Source of the DNA: Candidatus Hydrogenedentota bacterium
GTDB lineage: Bacteria > Hydrogenedentota > Hydrogenedentia > Hydrogenedentales > SLHB01
Direction: 5' to 3'
DNA length: 54,174 nucleotides
Assembly (NCBI GenBank): GCA_016215105.1
Contig: JACRLJ010000075.1
Span: 1-54,174, forward strand
This document shows positions 31,767 to 41,225 of this stretch, piece after piece. Position numbers and translations under genes: made by a program. Below the pieces are notes generated by a model. That model saw only the letters and a program-made list of their open reading frames with translations, was not told the origin of the DNA and did no database searches. Every line of letters starts with the position of its first letter. Positions within the stretch are counted from its first letter, which is position 1.

Positions 31767-33910
31767 CAGTACTTCTCCACGCTGGGATTCCAATTCGCCC
31801 CTTTGTAGCTGTGCATGCGGCTGATGGTGTAGGTTTTGATTAGCGTTTTCCCGCGCCATACCTTCACGATTTCGAGGACCTCGCCGCTCTCGAAGGCGCC
31901 CGCCTGTACCATGCCTGAGATGTAGAGGTTGGCCCGCACTTCGTCACCGCCGGTCACGAACAGGCCATCGCGTCCGATCAATTTATCCCAGCCACCCCAC
32001 AAGTCGTATTGATTGAAGCGCCGGTCGCCGGAATTCATGCAGTACGTACGCGGCCGGCCCTTGGTATAGAAGGCGGATTGGGCCGTTAGTTGATAGCGGT
32101 CGCTGAAGATGAACGGATCAAGTTCCGCCGCCCCGACAAGGTGTTTGCTTAGCGCGGCGCCCAGCTCGCGCGCGCCTCGCAACCGGTTTGTCGGATCGCG
32201 GTCGGGATCGATGGCGCGCCCGGCGAGATAAAGCCGGTCCTCACGCGGCCCTTCGGCGCCGGCGGCGTAGAGTAATCCAGAACACCGCGGCGCGATTCCA
32301 AGCACACACCCGAGCGCGAGTCCCGCGGCTAGCGTCTTGCGCATCGCGGATGAGCGTGGCCGCTCTGACCAAAGCCAACCGAATGCTACCGCCATCGCAA
32401 TATACGCTGTGACCGGCCAATTGGCTTGCGGCGGACGTGTCAACGCGACGGCTGCATAGAACACAAAGACCGTCATGGCGCAGAGGAACAGGTAGGCGGC
32501 GTCGCGACTCTGCAAGAATCGTCTTCCGCAACGCCACATTGCCCACGCGAAACCGCCAAACACGATGGGCGACACCAGGCCGGCCTGTGCGCCGAAGTAC
32601 TCGAGGAACTGCTTCACCGCGCGCGCGGCGGATCTCTTGCTGTCCGCGCCGATGCTGACGGTGTGTACGACCGATACCCATCCGTTCTTCCAGTTCCAAT
32701 AGATGACGCCGCTCAGGCAGAGAATCGAAATGAACAGGGCGATGTAGGGCCCGGAGGTACGGAGGCGTTTGCGATCATGGATCACTAGGTAGGCCGCGAA
32801 CGGCAGGTAGAGGAAGAGCATGGTGTATTTCGAGAGCATGCCGAGTCCGAGCGCGAGCCCCGTCCACCACCACATTGCGTTTTCGCCGTTGACGGCGCGG
32901 TAAAAAGTGTACATGGCCAGCGCCCAGAAAAAGAGCAGCAGCGGGTCGATGGTCATCAGAACCGAGCCCGCCCACGTAGCGGGCAGGGCCATCGCGGCGC
33001 CGGCGGCGATCAACGCCGCGCGATCGCTCTTGGCGATACGTTGCGTCAGCGCGTACACGAGCGCAAGCCCGCCCGCGGTGAACAACAACGCCCCGGAACG
33101 CAGCGACCATTCCTTGTTGCCGCCGGCACCGGCGAAGATGCCGTCCACATAGGCGACCATGGGTGGTTTGCTGTAATACCCCAACGCCGTGCGCCGTGAC
33201 CAATCCCAGTACTGGGCCTCGTCGCCGGCCAGGTCGAACACGTTCATAAACAGGAAACCGTAATTGAGCAAACACCACGCGCCCAGCAACCAGAGGAACG
33301 CCTTGCGTTCCTTTGGCATGGGCGCTGGGACGGCGCGCTCTGGCGCCTCACCCCACACGCGGCGAGTGACCCGAGGCACGGCCATCGCCAGGAAGTAGCC
33401 GCAGGCGCCTCCCCACACGTACCCGCCCAGGACATCCGCCGGAAAATGGTTCCCCGTATACACGCGGGACAAGCCGACCAGCAACATGACCGGAATCGTG
33501 CCCCACAGCGAGCGGCGGTAGAAGAGTCCCAACGCCACCGCGATCGCGGCGATATTGGCCGCATGCGTTGACGGGAACGCGTTGCTCTGCCGCTCGTCAA
33601 GCGCCGATGGGGTATAGACCTCCCAATGGTTGCCGCGATAGACGTTCACATCTTCGAGCTGCCGGTAGGGACGTTCTTCGGCGAAGAAATTCTTAATAAG
33701 TTTTTCCGAGCCGGCGTCGGCAATAAGCAAAGCGATGGCCAGGGCAAAAACGCACATGCGCGCCCGGCGCCCGCCAAAGCACAGCATCAATCCCAGCGCG
33801 ACAATGCCCGGAATGACGACGTAATCCTTGTCGGAAAACACCGGCAGAAACCCGTCCAAGAACGGATTCTTGGCGCCGCTATTGATGAATCGAAAAAGGG
33901 CCGTATTCAT
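31766..33910 (-). CDS. PAP2 phosphatase fused to GT39/ArnT-like glycosyltransferase
   Basis: A 714-residue membrane protein. Residues about 1-190 are a PAP2/undecaprenyl-pyrophosphate phosphatase domain: KNFFAEERP (KX6RP), NAFPSTHAAN (PSxH) and SRVYTGNHFPADVLGG (SRX5HX3D). From about residue 205 a dolichol/undecaprenyl-phosphate-mannose-type transferase begins: DLAGDEAQYWDWSRRTALGYYSKPPM is the GT39/PMT_2 first loop (quoted in part), with the catalytic-type Asp-Glu, followed by some eight more helices and a soluble tail. Both halves act on polyprenyl-phosphate-linked sugars at the outer face of the membrane, so the fusion may couple lipid recycling to sugar transfer. Start ATG at 33910 is preferred to TTG at 33946. 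Confidence 0.85.
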   Translation of the reverse strand: MNTALFRFINSGAKNPFLDGFLPVFSDKDYVVIPGIVALGLMLCFGGRRARMCVFALAIALLIADAGSEKLIKNFFAEERPYRQLEDVNVYRGNHWEVYTPSALDERQSNAFPSTHAANIAAIAVALGLFYRRSLWGTIPVMLLVGLSRVYTGNHFPADVLGGYVWGGACGYFLAMAVPRVTRRVWGEAPERAVPAPMPKERKAFLWLLGAWCLLNYGFLFMNVFDLAGDEAQYWDWSRRTALGYYSKPPMVAYVDGIFAGAGGNKEWSLRSGALLFTAGGLALVYALTQRIAKSDRAALIAAGAAMALPATWAGSVLMTIDPLLLFFWALAMYTFYRAVNGENAMWWWTGLALGLGMLSKYTMLFLYLPFAAYLVIHDRKRLRTSGPYIALFISILCLSGVIYWNWKNGWVSVVHTVSIGADSKRSAARAVKQFLEYFGAQAGLVSPIVFGGFAWAMWRCGRRFLQSRDAAYLFLCAMTVFVFYAAVALTRPPQANWPVTAYIAMAVAFGWLWSERPRSSAMRKTLAAGLALGCVLGIAPRCSGLLYAAGAEGPREDRLYLAGRAIDPDRDPTNRLRGARELGAALSKHLVGAAELDPFIFSDRYQLTAQSAFYTKGRPRTYCMNSGDRRFNQYDLWGGWDKLIGRDGLFVTGGDEVRANLYISGMVQAGAFESGEVLEIVKVWRGKTLIKTYTISRMHSYKGANWNPSVEKY

Positions 33911-34010
33911 GCGCGAAAGTATAGCCGCCGCCACGCAGGCAAACAATTGGGCGGCATGGCGCCGTTAGGGAAGCACAGAGCTAGTGGGGCTCAGCTCTTT
34001 CCGGCGCCGG

Positions 34011-34817
34011 TTAGCGCGCGAATGGGTAGTCCGGGAGCCCTTCTTTGAGGGCCTTATCGAGTGTCGCGGGTCCCTGGGGAATGGGCACGAAAATGCGCTG
34101 CACCGCATCGCGCAACTCGAGCGCGAGAGCTTTGCGGTCATCCGCTACGATAGGCGCTTCACCGAACGTGACACTGGCGTTGAAATACGGCAGCCGGAAC
34201 AGCGCCAGCGCATGCCATAGAAATGGAACCATGGTCCACCAGCACACCACGTCCGCCGCCGCGGGATAGCCTTCGGGCGTGCGGTACGTGATCGCCGCGT
34301 AGTGAACCGGATAGCGCCTCCGCGCGGCCGGCTCAAGCAGGGCCGTCTTGAACGGGCGGACCTCGACTCCCCGCGAGGTGGTGCTCTCCGCGAAGATCTG
34401 CAAGCCCTCTTCCGAGTCGATCACCTTCGTTATCAAGTCATTCACCCGGACGGTGTCGCGCATACGGTCGCGCCGAATAAAAATCGTACCCATGCCCTTG
34501 GCGATGCGGCCAAACACCGGCCAGCGCTCCATCTCCGCTTTCGCCACAAACACACAACCCATCAGCCCGCCCATGAGCGCCGTGTCCAGGTAACTGACGT
34601 GATTGGTCACCTGAATGAATGGCGGGCTAGGGGGAGTTCCATGCACTTCGACACGCATACCGATGATGCGCCACGTCACCCGGCCCCAGGCTCGAAAAAT
34701 CCATCGCCGCCATTTCCGGCCAAGCGCGGGTGAAAGCCATCCCACGGGCGCTCCCAGCACTCGAATTCCAAAGGCCGCCACCGTCCAAGACAGCACCGCG
34801 GCCATGCGCGTTACCAT
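34011..34817 (-). CDS. PlsC-type 1-acylglycerol-3-phosphate acyltransferase
   Basis: A 268-residue membrane-associated acyltransferase. Motif I is NHVSYLDT (HX4D), motif II GTIFIRRDR, motif III FAESTTSRG (FPEGTxS with Ala and Ser replacements but the Glu kept) and motif IV PVHYAAITY. One N-terminal helix (VLSWTVAAFGIRVLGAPVGW) anchors it. It would transfer a fatty acid to lysophosphatidic acid or a related acceptor such as an ornithine lipid. Start ATG at 34817 or 34805; the upstream frame to 34925 is not protein-like. It ends about 100 bp from the PAP2-GT39 gene on the same strand. Confidence 0.83.
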   Translation of the reverse strand: MVTRMAAVLSWTVAAFGIRVLGAPVGWLSPALGRKWRRWIFRAWGRVTWRIIGMRVEVHGTPPSPPFIQVTNHVSYLDTALMGGLMGCVFVAKAEMERWPVFGRIAKGMGTIFIRRDRMRDTVRVNDLITKVIDSEEGLQIFAESTTSRGVEVRPFKTALLEPAARRRYPVHYAAITYRTPEGYPAAADVVCWWTMVPFLWHALALFRLPYFNASVTFGEAPIVADDRKALALELRDAVQRIFVPIPQGPATLDKALKEGLPDYPFAR

Positions 34818-35035
34818 TCGAATTGATTCCAACACCCCGGCTCCGTTCTTATTCACTTCGATTCCAGCGGCGCGCGGCCAAGACGCACAACCGGTGCCCC
34901 GCCGAAACGACACTCCGCGTACCATTTTGCTCCGGCCAAACGGCTCCGTTCCACGTAGCTGGCGCCGGGCCGCACTGATTGTAGATATGGTACCTGCTGT
35001 ACGAACGGAATTACAGGCGCGGCGCCACCGTTGCG

Positions 35036-36460
35036 CTACTTTGCACGCTCGACGGGGGACTTAGCCAAGTATGCGATTTCGTAGCCGAACGTAAGTTTCT
35101 TGCCAGGGGCCAAGGTGGTCAGCGGGGTAGACAGTTGAAGGTTGAGCTGGCGCCGGCTGGGACTCCAGAAGATGGGCTGTTTGGAAAAAGTGTCGGAATT
35201 GAGGGTCTCGACGACACCGAAGTGTTCTGCGTGGTTGTAGTAGGCGACGGCCCCTCCCTTTGCGGGGGGCGGGGTCTGGTCCGGGTTGCCGGACTGGTCC
35301 CAGCGCCAGTCCTTGTTGACGTGAGTCCACACGGGGGTCTTGGCGTACACGGCAATGATGTTGGGGTCCTCGGAACTCGTGACGGTATCGTATTCGGGGT
35401 GAACCAGGCACTCGATGGTTAGCGGGGCGCTAGCGGTGATTTCCGATTGGAACGCGATGGTGTCACCGGAGTCGGACTTCAAGGATATGACGTGACGGAT
35501 AGAGCCGCCCGATTCGAGCGTCCTGGTAAGGATCAGCGAGCGTTGTCCGGTTTCGCACGCGAACGATTGCGGAGCGCCGGCGGCGGGCGGTCTGTTGTTG
35601 AACCAGATTTCGTGGGACCGGCGGCGTCCGAATCCGCGGGTCTGCGCGTCGACCAGGTTGCGTCCCGTGGGTCTGTAAGTCATTTCGACGATGCGTCCGT
35701 TGAGTTCGGGTAGAACGACGACGCGCCACACCGTGTTTTCCAGGAGCGCCGCCGCGGCGCCCCTGCGAAGCATGTCGAGTTCCTGGAGGTAGTCCTTCAT
35801 GGGAATTTCCTCCCCCGTGTGATCGAGTCCGTACTTCTTGCATAGCGCGATATACCGATCGACGGTGTCGTCGCCAATGGCGGACGTGTCAATCTTGTAC
35901 AGTCCGTCGGCGTAGGCCATCGGGGTCAGCGTGATAAGCGATTTGAGCGCCGGGATCGAGGCCTTCTCGACGCGATCGCGCACGGTGTCGCTCTTGGCGA
36001 AACGCAAGGCTTCATCAAAGTACGTGTTGATGTGCCGCGCCACGCCCGCGTCGAGGCCGACTTCGCCTTCGACGGGGAAACAGCCGGGATGAACTTCGCG
36101 CAGATCGGCGTTGCGATGGAGGAAGCGTTCGTAGGCAAGAATCGGCTCGGCGGACTCGGCGTAGTGGAGCCTGCAGAATTCCTCGAGCAGCGGCCAGCTT
36201 TCCTCGCTGGGACGCCATAGGCAACGGGACATGACGTAGTTGCGCGCGTCGCTCATCTCGGCGGAAATGGCGTTTCCGGCGGCCTGCATGAACACGCCGC
36301 GGACGCCGTTGTCCTGGAAGAATTGGATGTTCTTGGCGATGACGCGGAAGTTGGGAAAGGGGAGATCGTATCCGCGGAAATTGGTGTTGTAGTTCCACAT
36401 CCAGATGCTCTTGCACTTGGGTTTCCACGCCTGAAGATCGGCGCAGAACGCGCGGTTGGG
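35036..36460 (-). pseudogene. DUF4838 protein, C-terminal part after frameshift
   Basis: This frame continues the interrupted DUF4838 protein. It begins PNRAFCADLQAWKP and contains IWMWNYNTNFRGYDLPFPNF and IQFFQDNGVRGVFMQA, which are the conserved catalytic-barrel segments of the family, then a C-terminal beta-sandwich region from about 35700 (MTYRPTGRNLVDAQTRGFGR). About 475 residues lie here, ending at TAG 35036. There is no start or RBS for this part. Restoring one C in the CCC tract at 36458-36460 (minus strand) joins it perfectly to the N-terminal part, so the whole would be about 843 residues. Confidence 0.85.
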
Positions 36461-37563
36461 CACGCGGGATCGTTGATGGCGTGGACGGTGCAGCATTCGA
36501 TGCTGCAGAGCTGGATTTGCACGTTGTCGCGCGCGCCGAAGGTCTTCGGAGGCTTTCGCGTATAGGCGTAGGCGAGCGTGCCGATCATGGCGCCGGGATG
36601 TTTCTTTTCGACGCGCTCGGCCACGGCGTTTACGAACGCCATGTGCGGGCCCATGGGTGTACCTTCCTTCTGGGTGAACGCTTCGCAGGCGGGGCATTTG
36701 CAGTAGTCGTCGTTGTCCATCTGACTGACGCTGATCGTCTTCATTTCGGGATGCGCGTCCAGTTCCTTGTTGACGGCTTCCGCGACAAGATCGATCACAG
36801 CGGGGTTGGTGACACAGAGCTGCGGTCCGCCGCCGCGATTGTCGATCTTGCGCACACCGTCAACGAGGGCGTAGTACTCGGGGTGGTTCTTGCCGTAGAC
36901 GGAAGGCGGTAGCAGCGACGTTACAGAATGGCTGATGAGCGTTTGTGAGGAATTGCCCCCAAACCGATCGTCCGGCGTCACGGTGTTGGTGCGCATGCGC
37001 GCGGCGAACACGGGATTCGTATTCGTTTCGCCGTAGTACGACCACCGGAACGAGAAAGGCGGAATATAGGCGTAGTCCGCGGCGGAAATCGCGGCATCCG
37101 CGGCCCCGTCGGGAACGTAGGTGTGGTCACGGGTGAGAAAGCGGACGCCGAGGTAGCGGTCGAAGAACTCGTATACGGCGTAGAGCGTGCCGCGAGGCCG
37201 TCCACCGGCGATGATCAGGGTGTCGCCGGAAATGCGAATGCGAACGCCTTCCTCCCCGAGTCCGGCGATGTCGTATCCCATGGTATGCGCGCGCAGGACG
37301 GCGCCGGGGCCGACGAAGATGTTTCCTTTTGCGCCCGGGGTGTTCGCCGCGGCCGGGGCATCGGTGTTGGTGATGAGTTTATACAGCGCGCGGAATTCCT
37401 CGACAGCGTATTTTTCGGCGGGGGTCGCGTCGTCCACGGTCACAAGAGTCCACTGCTGTAACGCGCGGAGCGTGAGCGGCGCGGGAGCCGTTGAAGGCGC
37501 CGGAGCGGCGCTCGCGGATAGGGCGGTTACAGCGCAACAGAGTAACGAGGCGATGGTGTACAT
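36253..37563 (-). pseudogene. DUF4838 glycosidase-like protein, N-terminal part, frameshifted
   Basis: Starts with ATG at 37563 after GGGAG and encodes a signal peptide (MYTIASLLCCAVTALSASAA). Residues about 30-150 form the N-terminal domain seen before alpha-glucuronidase/hexosaminidase-like barrels (ATPAEKYAVEEFRALY, GRPRGTLYAVYEFFDRYLGVRFL). The DUF4838 barrel starts near residue 165 and shows SVSQMDNDDYCKCPAC and IGTLAYAYTRKPPK. After AINDPAC (about 36460) the frame is wrong and the last 69 codons to 36253 are nonsense. The family acts on uronic-acid or amino-sugar-containing polysaccharide by inference. Either a pseudogene or a one-base sequence error. Confidence 0.85.
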
Positions 37564-37728
37564 GGTCTGCTCCCTGTGTTCCCCGGAGAGCGCGGCGCGC
37601 CCTCGGAAAGGCTATTCTGGGCTTTGTACGAACACTAATGCACACGCGTAGAGAAAGCAAGCGGGACGCGTAGCTCGAGCGTGTAAAGGTAAGGCCTATT
37701 GGGGCAGGGCGCTCTCGCTGAAAACGCC

Positions 37729-37751
37729 GGGACGTCTTGGCAAAACGTCCC
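37729..37751. repeat. Short hairpin GGGACGT-N9-ACGTCCC
   Basis: Perfect 7-base arms in the divergent gap 37564-37861 between the DUF4838 gene and the DUF309 gene. Another small palindromic intergenic element; no function assigned. Nothing else was recognised in this 298-bp gap apart from the RBS of the next gene. Confidence 0.5.
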
Positions 37752-37861
37752 TACCCGGTTCTGGGCCGAGAGAGGATTGACTGCATTGGCGACCCATTGG
37801 ACCTCCCAAAGGAGGAATTGGGGCCTCTGCGGCGTTGTTCCGTATAGCAGAGGAGCATTGT

Positions 37862-38440
37862 ATGAGCGTAGACACCGTCTTGCAGGAGCCGGCCCCGGTT
37901 TGGCCGGACGCGCCGCGTCTGTGCCCGTCGCGGTCATTTCCCGCGTACCGGTATGTATCCGGATTGAATCCGCACCCCGCGCGCGGTTCGGGAGGACTTG
38001 ATTGGGGCGGCCTCGCGTTCTCCGGTTCGCTGCCGACTGAACGGTGGCGGGAAAACGAGGCCTATCTGTACGGCATCGACCTGTATCATCAGGGCTATCT
38101 GTGGGAGTCGCACGAGGTCTGGGAAAGTCTGTGGCGTTTGTTGCCACGGCCGGACCCTCAAGCGCGGCTACTTCAAGGTCTGATTAGAAACAGCGCGGCC
38201 CAAATCAAGGCGCATGCCGGCTCCCTACGCGGCGTCCGTGCCCACAGTACACATGCATGCGAACTGCTAAATTCGTTGCGGAGTTCCGAGACCCTCGATG
38301 GGGACGGGCAGTTCATGGGTCTGTCCATTACGAAACTGCTAAGCCAGATGGAACGGCACTACGGTGCGGTCTGGCGGCAGGAACCGGCCGAAGTTCTGGT
38401 CTTGGAGGGACCACCACCCCGGCTGGAGCCGCGCCCATAG
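37862..38440 (+). CDS. DUF309 domain protein
   Basis: A 192-residue cytoplasmic protein. Residues about 80-145 carry the DUF309 signature: YGIDLYHQGYLWESHEVWESL (in part), then LLQGLIRNSAAQIKAHAG, with conserved Glu/His/Glu that could bind a metal. The N-terminal 70 residues are Pro-rich and unlike other family members. The ATG at 37862 is preceded by GAGGAG. The biochemical role of DUF309 is unknown. It is followed by the protease gene with its own promoter. Confidence 0.82.
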   Translation: MSVDTVLQEPAPVWPDAPRLCPSRSFPAYRYVSGLNPHPARGSGGLDWGGLAFSGSLPTERWRENEAYLYGIDLYHQGYLWESHEVWESLWRLLPRPDPQARLLQGLIRNSAAQIKAHAGSLRGVRAHSTHACELLNSLRSSETLDGDGQFMGLSITKLLSQMERHYGAVWRQEPAEVLVLEGPPPRLEPRP

Positions 38441-38516
38441 CCCCGCCGCAAGTGGCCTCTTCAGCTGTAGGGCGCACTCATGTTTGGGGTGCTCGAGTTC
38501 GATTCGTATTGATAAT

Positions 38517-38545
38517 CCACCCAACTGGTATAATCAGGTGGGTGG
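38517..38545 (+). promoter_or_regulatory. Extended -10 promoter flanked by an inverted repeat
   Basis: TGGTATAAT ending at 38534 fits an extended -10 element (TGnTATAAT) with a perfect TATAAT. It is flanked by CCACCCAACT (38517-38526) and AGGTGGGTGG (38536-38545), an inverted repeat with 8 of 10 bases pairing. A repressor site or a leader hairpin are both possible. It lies about 60 bases before the protease ATG. Confidence 0.45.
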
Positions 38546-38594
38546 CTCAACCGTAGAGGGCCGTCCTGGAAACCGAACGAGGAGTGGCCCTGGT

Positions 38595-40235
38595 ATGTAC
38601 GGCTATCGATGTTTGTGGATTGCTTTGCTTGCGTGCGGCGCCAGCGCGTGGGCTCAATTGTCTGCTCCTGGCGGTTTTGCGCCTCCGCCGGCTTCCAAGG
38701 ACGCGCTTGACGCGGCGTTAAATCCGATTCCCAAGGACACCGTCGCACAGTATCTGACGGCGGTCTCCCCGGCGCGGGTATTTCGCGCGTACCAGGGCAA
38801 GAATGCGGCCCTGAAGAGTCAGAACGCGGATGCGGGGAAGAAAATTCGAATTGGAGCCAATTTCCCGGTCGATCTACCGGCGGCAACTCTGTTTACTGAC
38901 GCAATCACGGACGGGGGATACACCGTCTATCTCGGTGGAATTACCTCGGCCGATGCTTTGGGCCTGAGGCTTCGTGTCGATCTATCGGAACTCACCGACG
39001 CGGACGAGGCGTGGGTGATTGACCCGACGGCGCCCCGCGCGTTTGGACCGTTCAAACGCAGACAGGGCGCAACGAAGGGACGCTGGCTTTCGAGCGTGGA
39101 AGGCGACACCGCGGTGGTCATGGTACGAACCACGGCGGCGCACCTTCCCGCGGTGCGCGTGGTGGGCGTGTCGCACTTTTACGTGGGTCTTGCCGAGGCC
39201 TTGAAGGTACTCTCGTGCAACGTGAACGTTGCCTGCGAAACGCACGCCTTTCTGCGGGATCACGTGTCCACGTCGGTGGGCCGCCTTGCAATATCCTCGG
39301 GTGACACAACGAGCCTGTGCTCCGGTTCGCTGGTAAACAATCCGGATACAGCGCAGTTCGAGCCGTATTTCATCACGGCGCATCACTGCATCGGGACCGT
39401 AAGTGAGGCGGAAGATTCCGAAGTCATCTGGGACTACCGCTCGGCAACGTGCTCGCCCGATACCGTTCCGTCGGTATCGTCGCTTCCCCGAAGCGAGGGC
39501 GAAGCCCTTCTCGCGACGGACGGAACGCTGGACGGAACGCTGATCGAGCTCGAGTCGGTCCCGTCGGGCTCGCTGGGACGGTACTACCTGGGCTGGGACC
39601 TGCGCGCGCCCGTGATTAATGAAGACATCATCGGCCTGCATCATCCCTTGGCCACTGCGATGCGGGTCAACCACGGTCGTGTTACCGCGATCAATCAGAC
39701 CATCCAGACCGGTGTTCTGACGTCCTACCATAAGCAAACGCGAGTTGTTTGGGACGAAGGCGTGACCGAAGCGGGGTCGTCGGGATCGTGTCTCCTGTTT
39801 GATGACGGAAGCTACGCACTGACGGGAATGCTCAGTAACGGGGCGACACACACCTGTGGCGCCGACCGATCGGGAAACATTGATGACTTCACGTCGTTCA
39901 GGGATTTCTATTCCGAGATTTCGGGCTTCCTGAGCGGGACCAATCCGCCGGATCCCATCGAGGACACCCCGCCGGGCCTATGCCCTGCCAAGGCCGCGTT
40001 CGAGAACGACCCGGAAATCCTGGAGAAATTGCGCGCGCTCCGCGATCAGGGCCTGCTCCCAACCGCCCTCGGCAAACAGCTTACCGCCGTGTACTACAAA
40101 GCGGCGCCGTACCTCGCGGAACTGGTGCAGAAATCCCCCGAGGCGCGCGGTGTGTTTGTGTTGACGGCTTCGCCGTTTGTTTCCATCGGCGGCGCAATCC
40201 TCGAGCAAACGCGTCATGCGGCGATCAACCATTAG
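38595..40235 (+). CDS. Secreted lysyl-endopeptidase-like trypsin-fold serine protease
   Basis: A 546-residue exported protein with signal peptide (residues 1-20, ending ASAWA). An N-terminal beta-rich prodomain spans about 60-205. The protease domain begins near 225: CSGSLVNN then YFITAHHCIG (catalytic His), DGTLIELE (Asp), GWDLRAP, and AGSSGSCLLFDDG (Ser in GSSGS). These match the achromobacter lysyl endopeptidase group, including paired Cys. The C-terminal 80 residues (ENDPEILEKLRALRDQG) form a helical tail with LYTAVYYKAAPYLAEL-like text near its end, a probable attachment or export tail. The ATG at 38595 follows AGGAG; an SDR gene starts 12 bp after the stop. Confidence 0.82.
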   Translation: MYGYRCLWIALLACGASAWAQLSAPGGFAPPPASKDALDAALNPIPKDTVAQYLTAVSPARVFRAYQGKNAALKSQNADAGKKIRIGANFPVDLPAATLFTDAITDGGYTVYLGGITSADALGLRLRVDLSELTDADEAWVIDPTAPRAFGPFKRRQGATKGRWLSSVEGDTAVVMVRTTAAHLPAVRVVGVSHFYVGLAEALKVLSCNVNVACETHAFLRDHVSTSVGRLAISSGDTTSLCSGSLVNNPDTAQFEPYFITAHHCIGTVSEAEDSEVIWDYRSATCSPDTVPSVSSLPRSEGEALLATDGTLDGTLIELESVPSGSLGRYYLGWDLRAPVINEDIIGLHHPLATAMRVNHGRVTAINQTIQTGVLTSYHKQTRVVWDEGVTEAGSSGSCLLFDDGSYALTGMLSNGATHTCGADRSGNIDDFTSFRDFYSEISGFLSGTNPPDPIEDTPPGLCPAKAAFENDPEILEKLRALRDQGLLPTALGKQLTAVYYKAAPYLAELVQKSPEARGVFVLTASPFVSIGGAILEQTRHAAINH

Positions 40236-40247
40236 CGCGAAGGATCT

Positions 40248-41093
40248 ATGGCTCAGCGGCGATTTGAAAATAAGTCCGTTTTCATAACCGGCGCGTCGTC
40301 CGGCATTGGGGCCGCGCTGGGCGTGGCGTTTGCGCGCGAAGGCGCTCGCGTAGCCCTGGCTGCCCGCAATGCGGACCGCTTGGGCGAGGTCCAACGCCTA
40401 ATCGAAGGTGAAGGCGGCCGCGCCCTTTCGTTGACCTGCGATGTGACGGACCGCGGCAGCGTTGATTACGCCGTGGCGCAGACGGTCGCGGCCTTTGGGG
40501 GCATTGACGTGGCCGTGGCAAACGCGGGATTCAGTGTGGCTGGTGTGATGACCGGACTCACCACCGAGGATTACCGCCGCCAGTTCGACACGAATTTCTT
40601 CGGCGTTCTTGACACCATTTACGCGGCGCTGCCGCATCTCCAGGCGTCGAAGGGCCGCTTAGGCGTGGTCTCGAGTGTGATGGGGCGGCTGGGCGCGCCC
40701 GGCGTATCGCCGTATTGCGCGAGCAAGTTCGCTTTGTGCGGTTTGCTCGAGTCGATCGATTACGAACTGGCGGACTTGGGTGTGTCCGTGACCTGCATCA
40801 ACCCGGGGCTTGTCGCGAGCAATATCCGCCGCACGGACAATAGCGGCCGCGTCCACGTTGAACGCAAGGACCCCGTGCCCGCCTGGATTATCGTGCCGAC
40901 AGACAAAGCCGCTCGGGATATCGTCACAGCAATCTACAAACGTAAGTTCGAGGCGATCATCACGGGTCACGGTAAAGTGGCGTACTGGATTACGCGCCAT
41001 TTCCCAGGGCTTTCCCGGGCGATCCTGAGGCGTGTACTGCGCGGCCGCGCGGAGCAGATGGCGAAGGTGCGCACCGACGCCGGCCAGACGTAA
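40248..41093 (+). CDS. Short-chain dehydrogenase/reductase (SDR)
   Basis: A 281-residue classical SDR. TGASSGIGAALG near residue 14 binds the dinucleotide, CDVTD and NAGFSVAG are the next motifs, and SSVMGRLG with YCASKFAL supplies the catalytic Ser-Tyr-Lys. The Arg residues after the Gly motif (ARNADR) favour NADP(H). The C-terminal extension HGKVAYWITRHFPGLSRAILRRVL is typical of membrane-associated SDRs of the DHRS7 type. Substrate unknown. It is 12 bp after the protease and probably co-transcribed. Confidence 0.9.
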   Translation: MAQRRFENKSVFITGASSGIGAALGVAFAREGARVALAARNADRLGEVQRLIEGEGGRALSLTCDVTDRGSVDYAVAQTVAAFGGIDVAVANAGFSVAGVMTGLTTEDYRRQFDTNFFGVLDTIYAALPHLQASKGRLGVVSSVMGRLGAPGVSPYCASKFALCGLLESIDYELADLGVSVTCINPGLVASNIRRTDNSGRVHVERKDPVPAWIIVPTDKAARDIVTAIYKRKFEAIITGHGKVAYWITRHFPGLSRAILRRVLRGRAEQMAKVRTDAGQT

Positions 41094-41225
41094 TTGCGCT
41101 GGACTCGGCGCCGTGCCGAGACCGGCGCCGCGTTTCCAGTTTCGACACATCCCCCTTCCAGGTGCTACACTTTCGCCCTGCAACCAATTCGCGGCGCCGC
41201 CGCTTCCGGAAAGAGAGTTCAGAAC

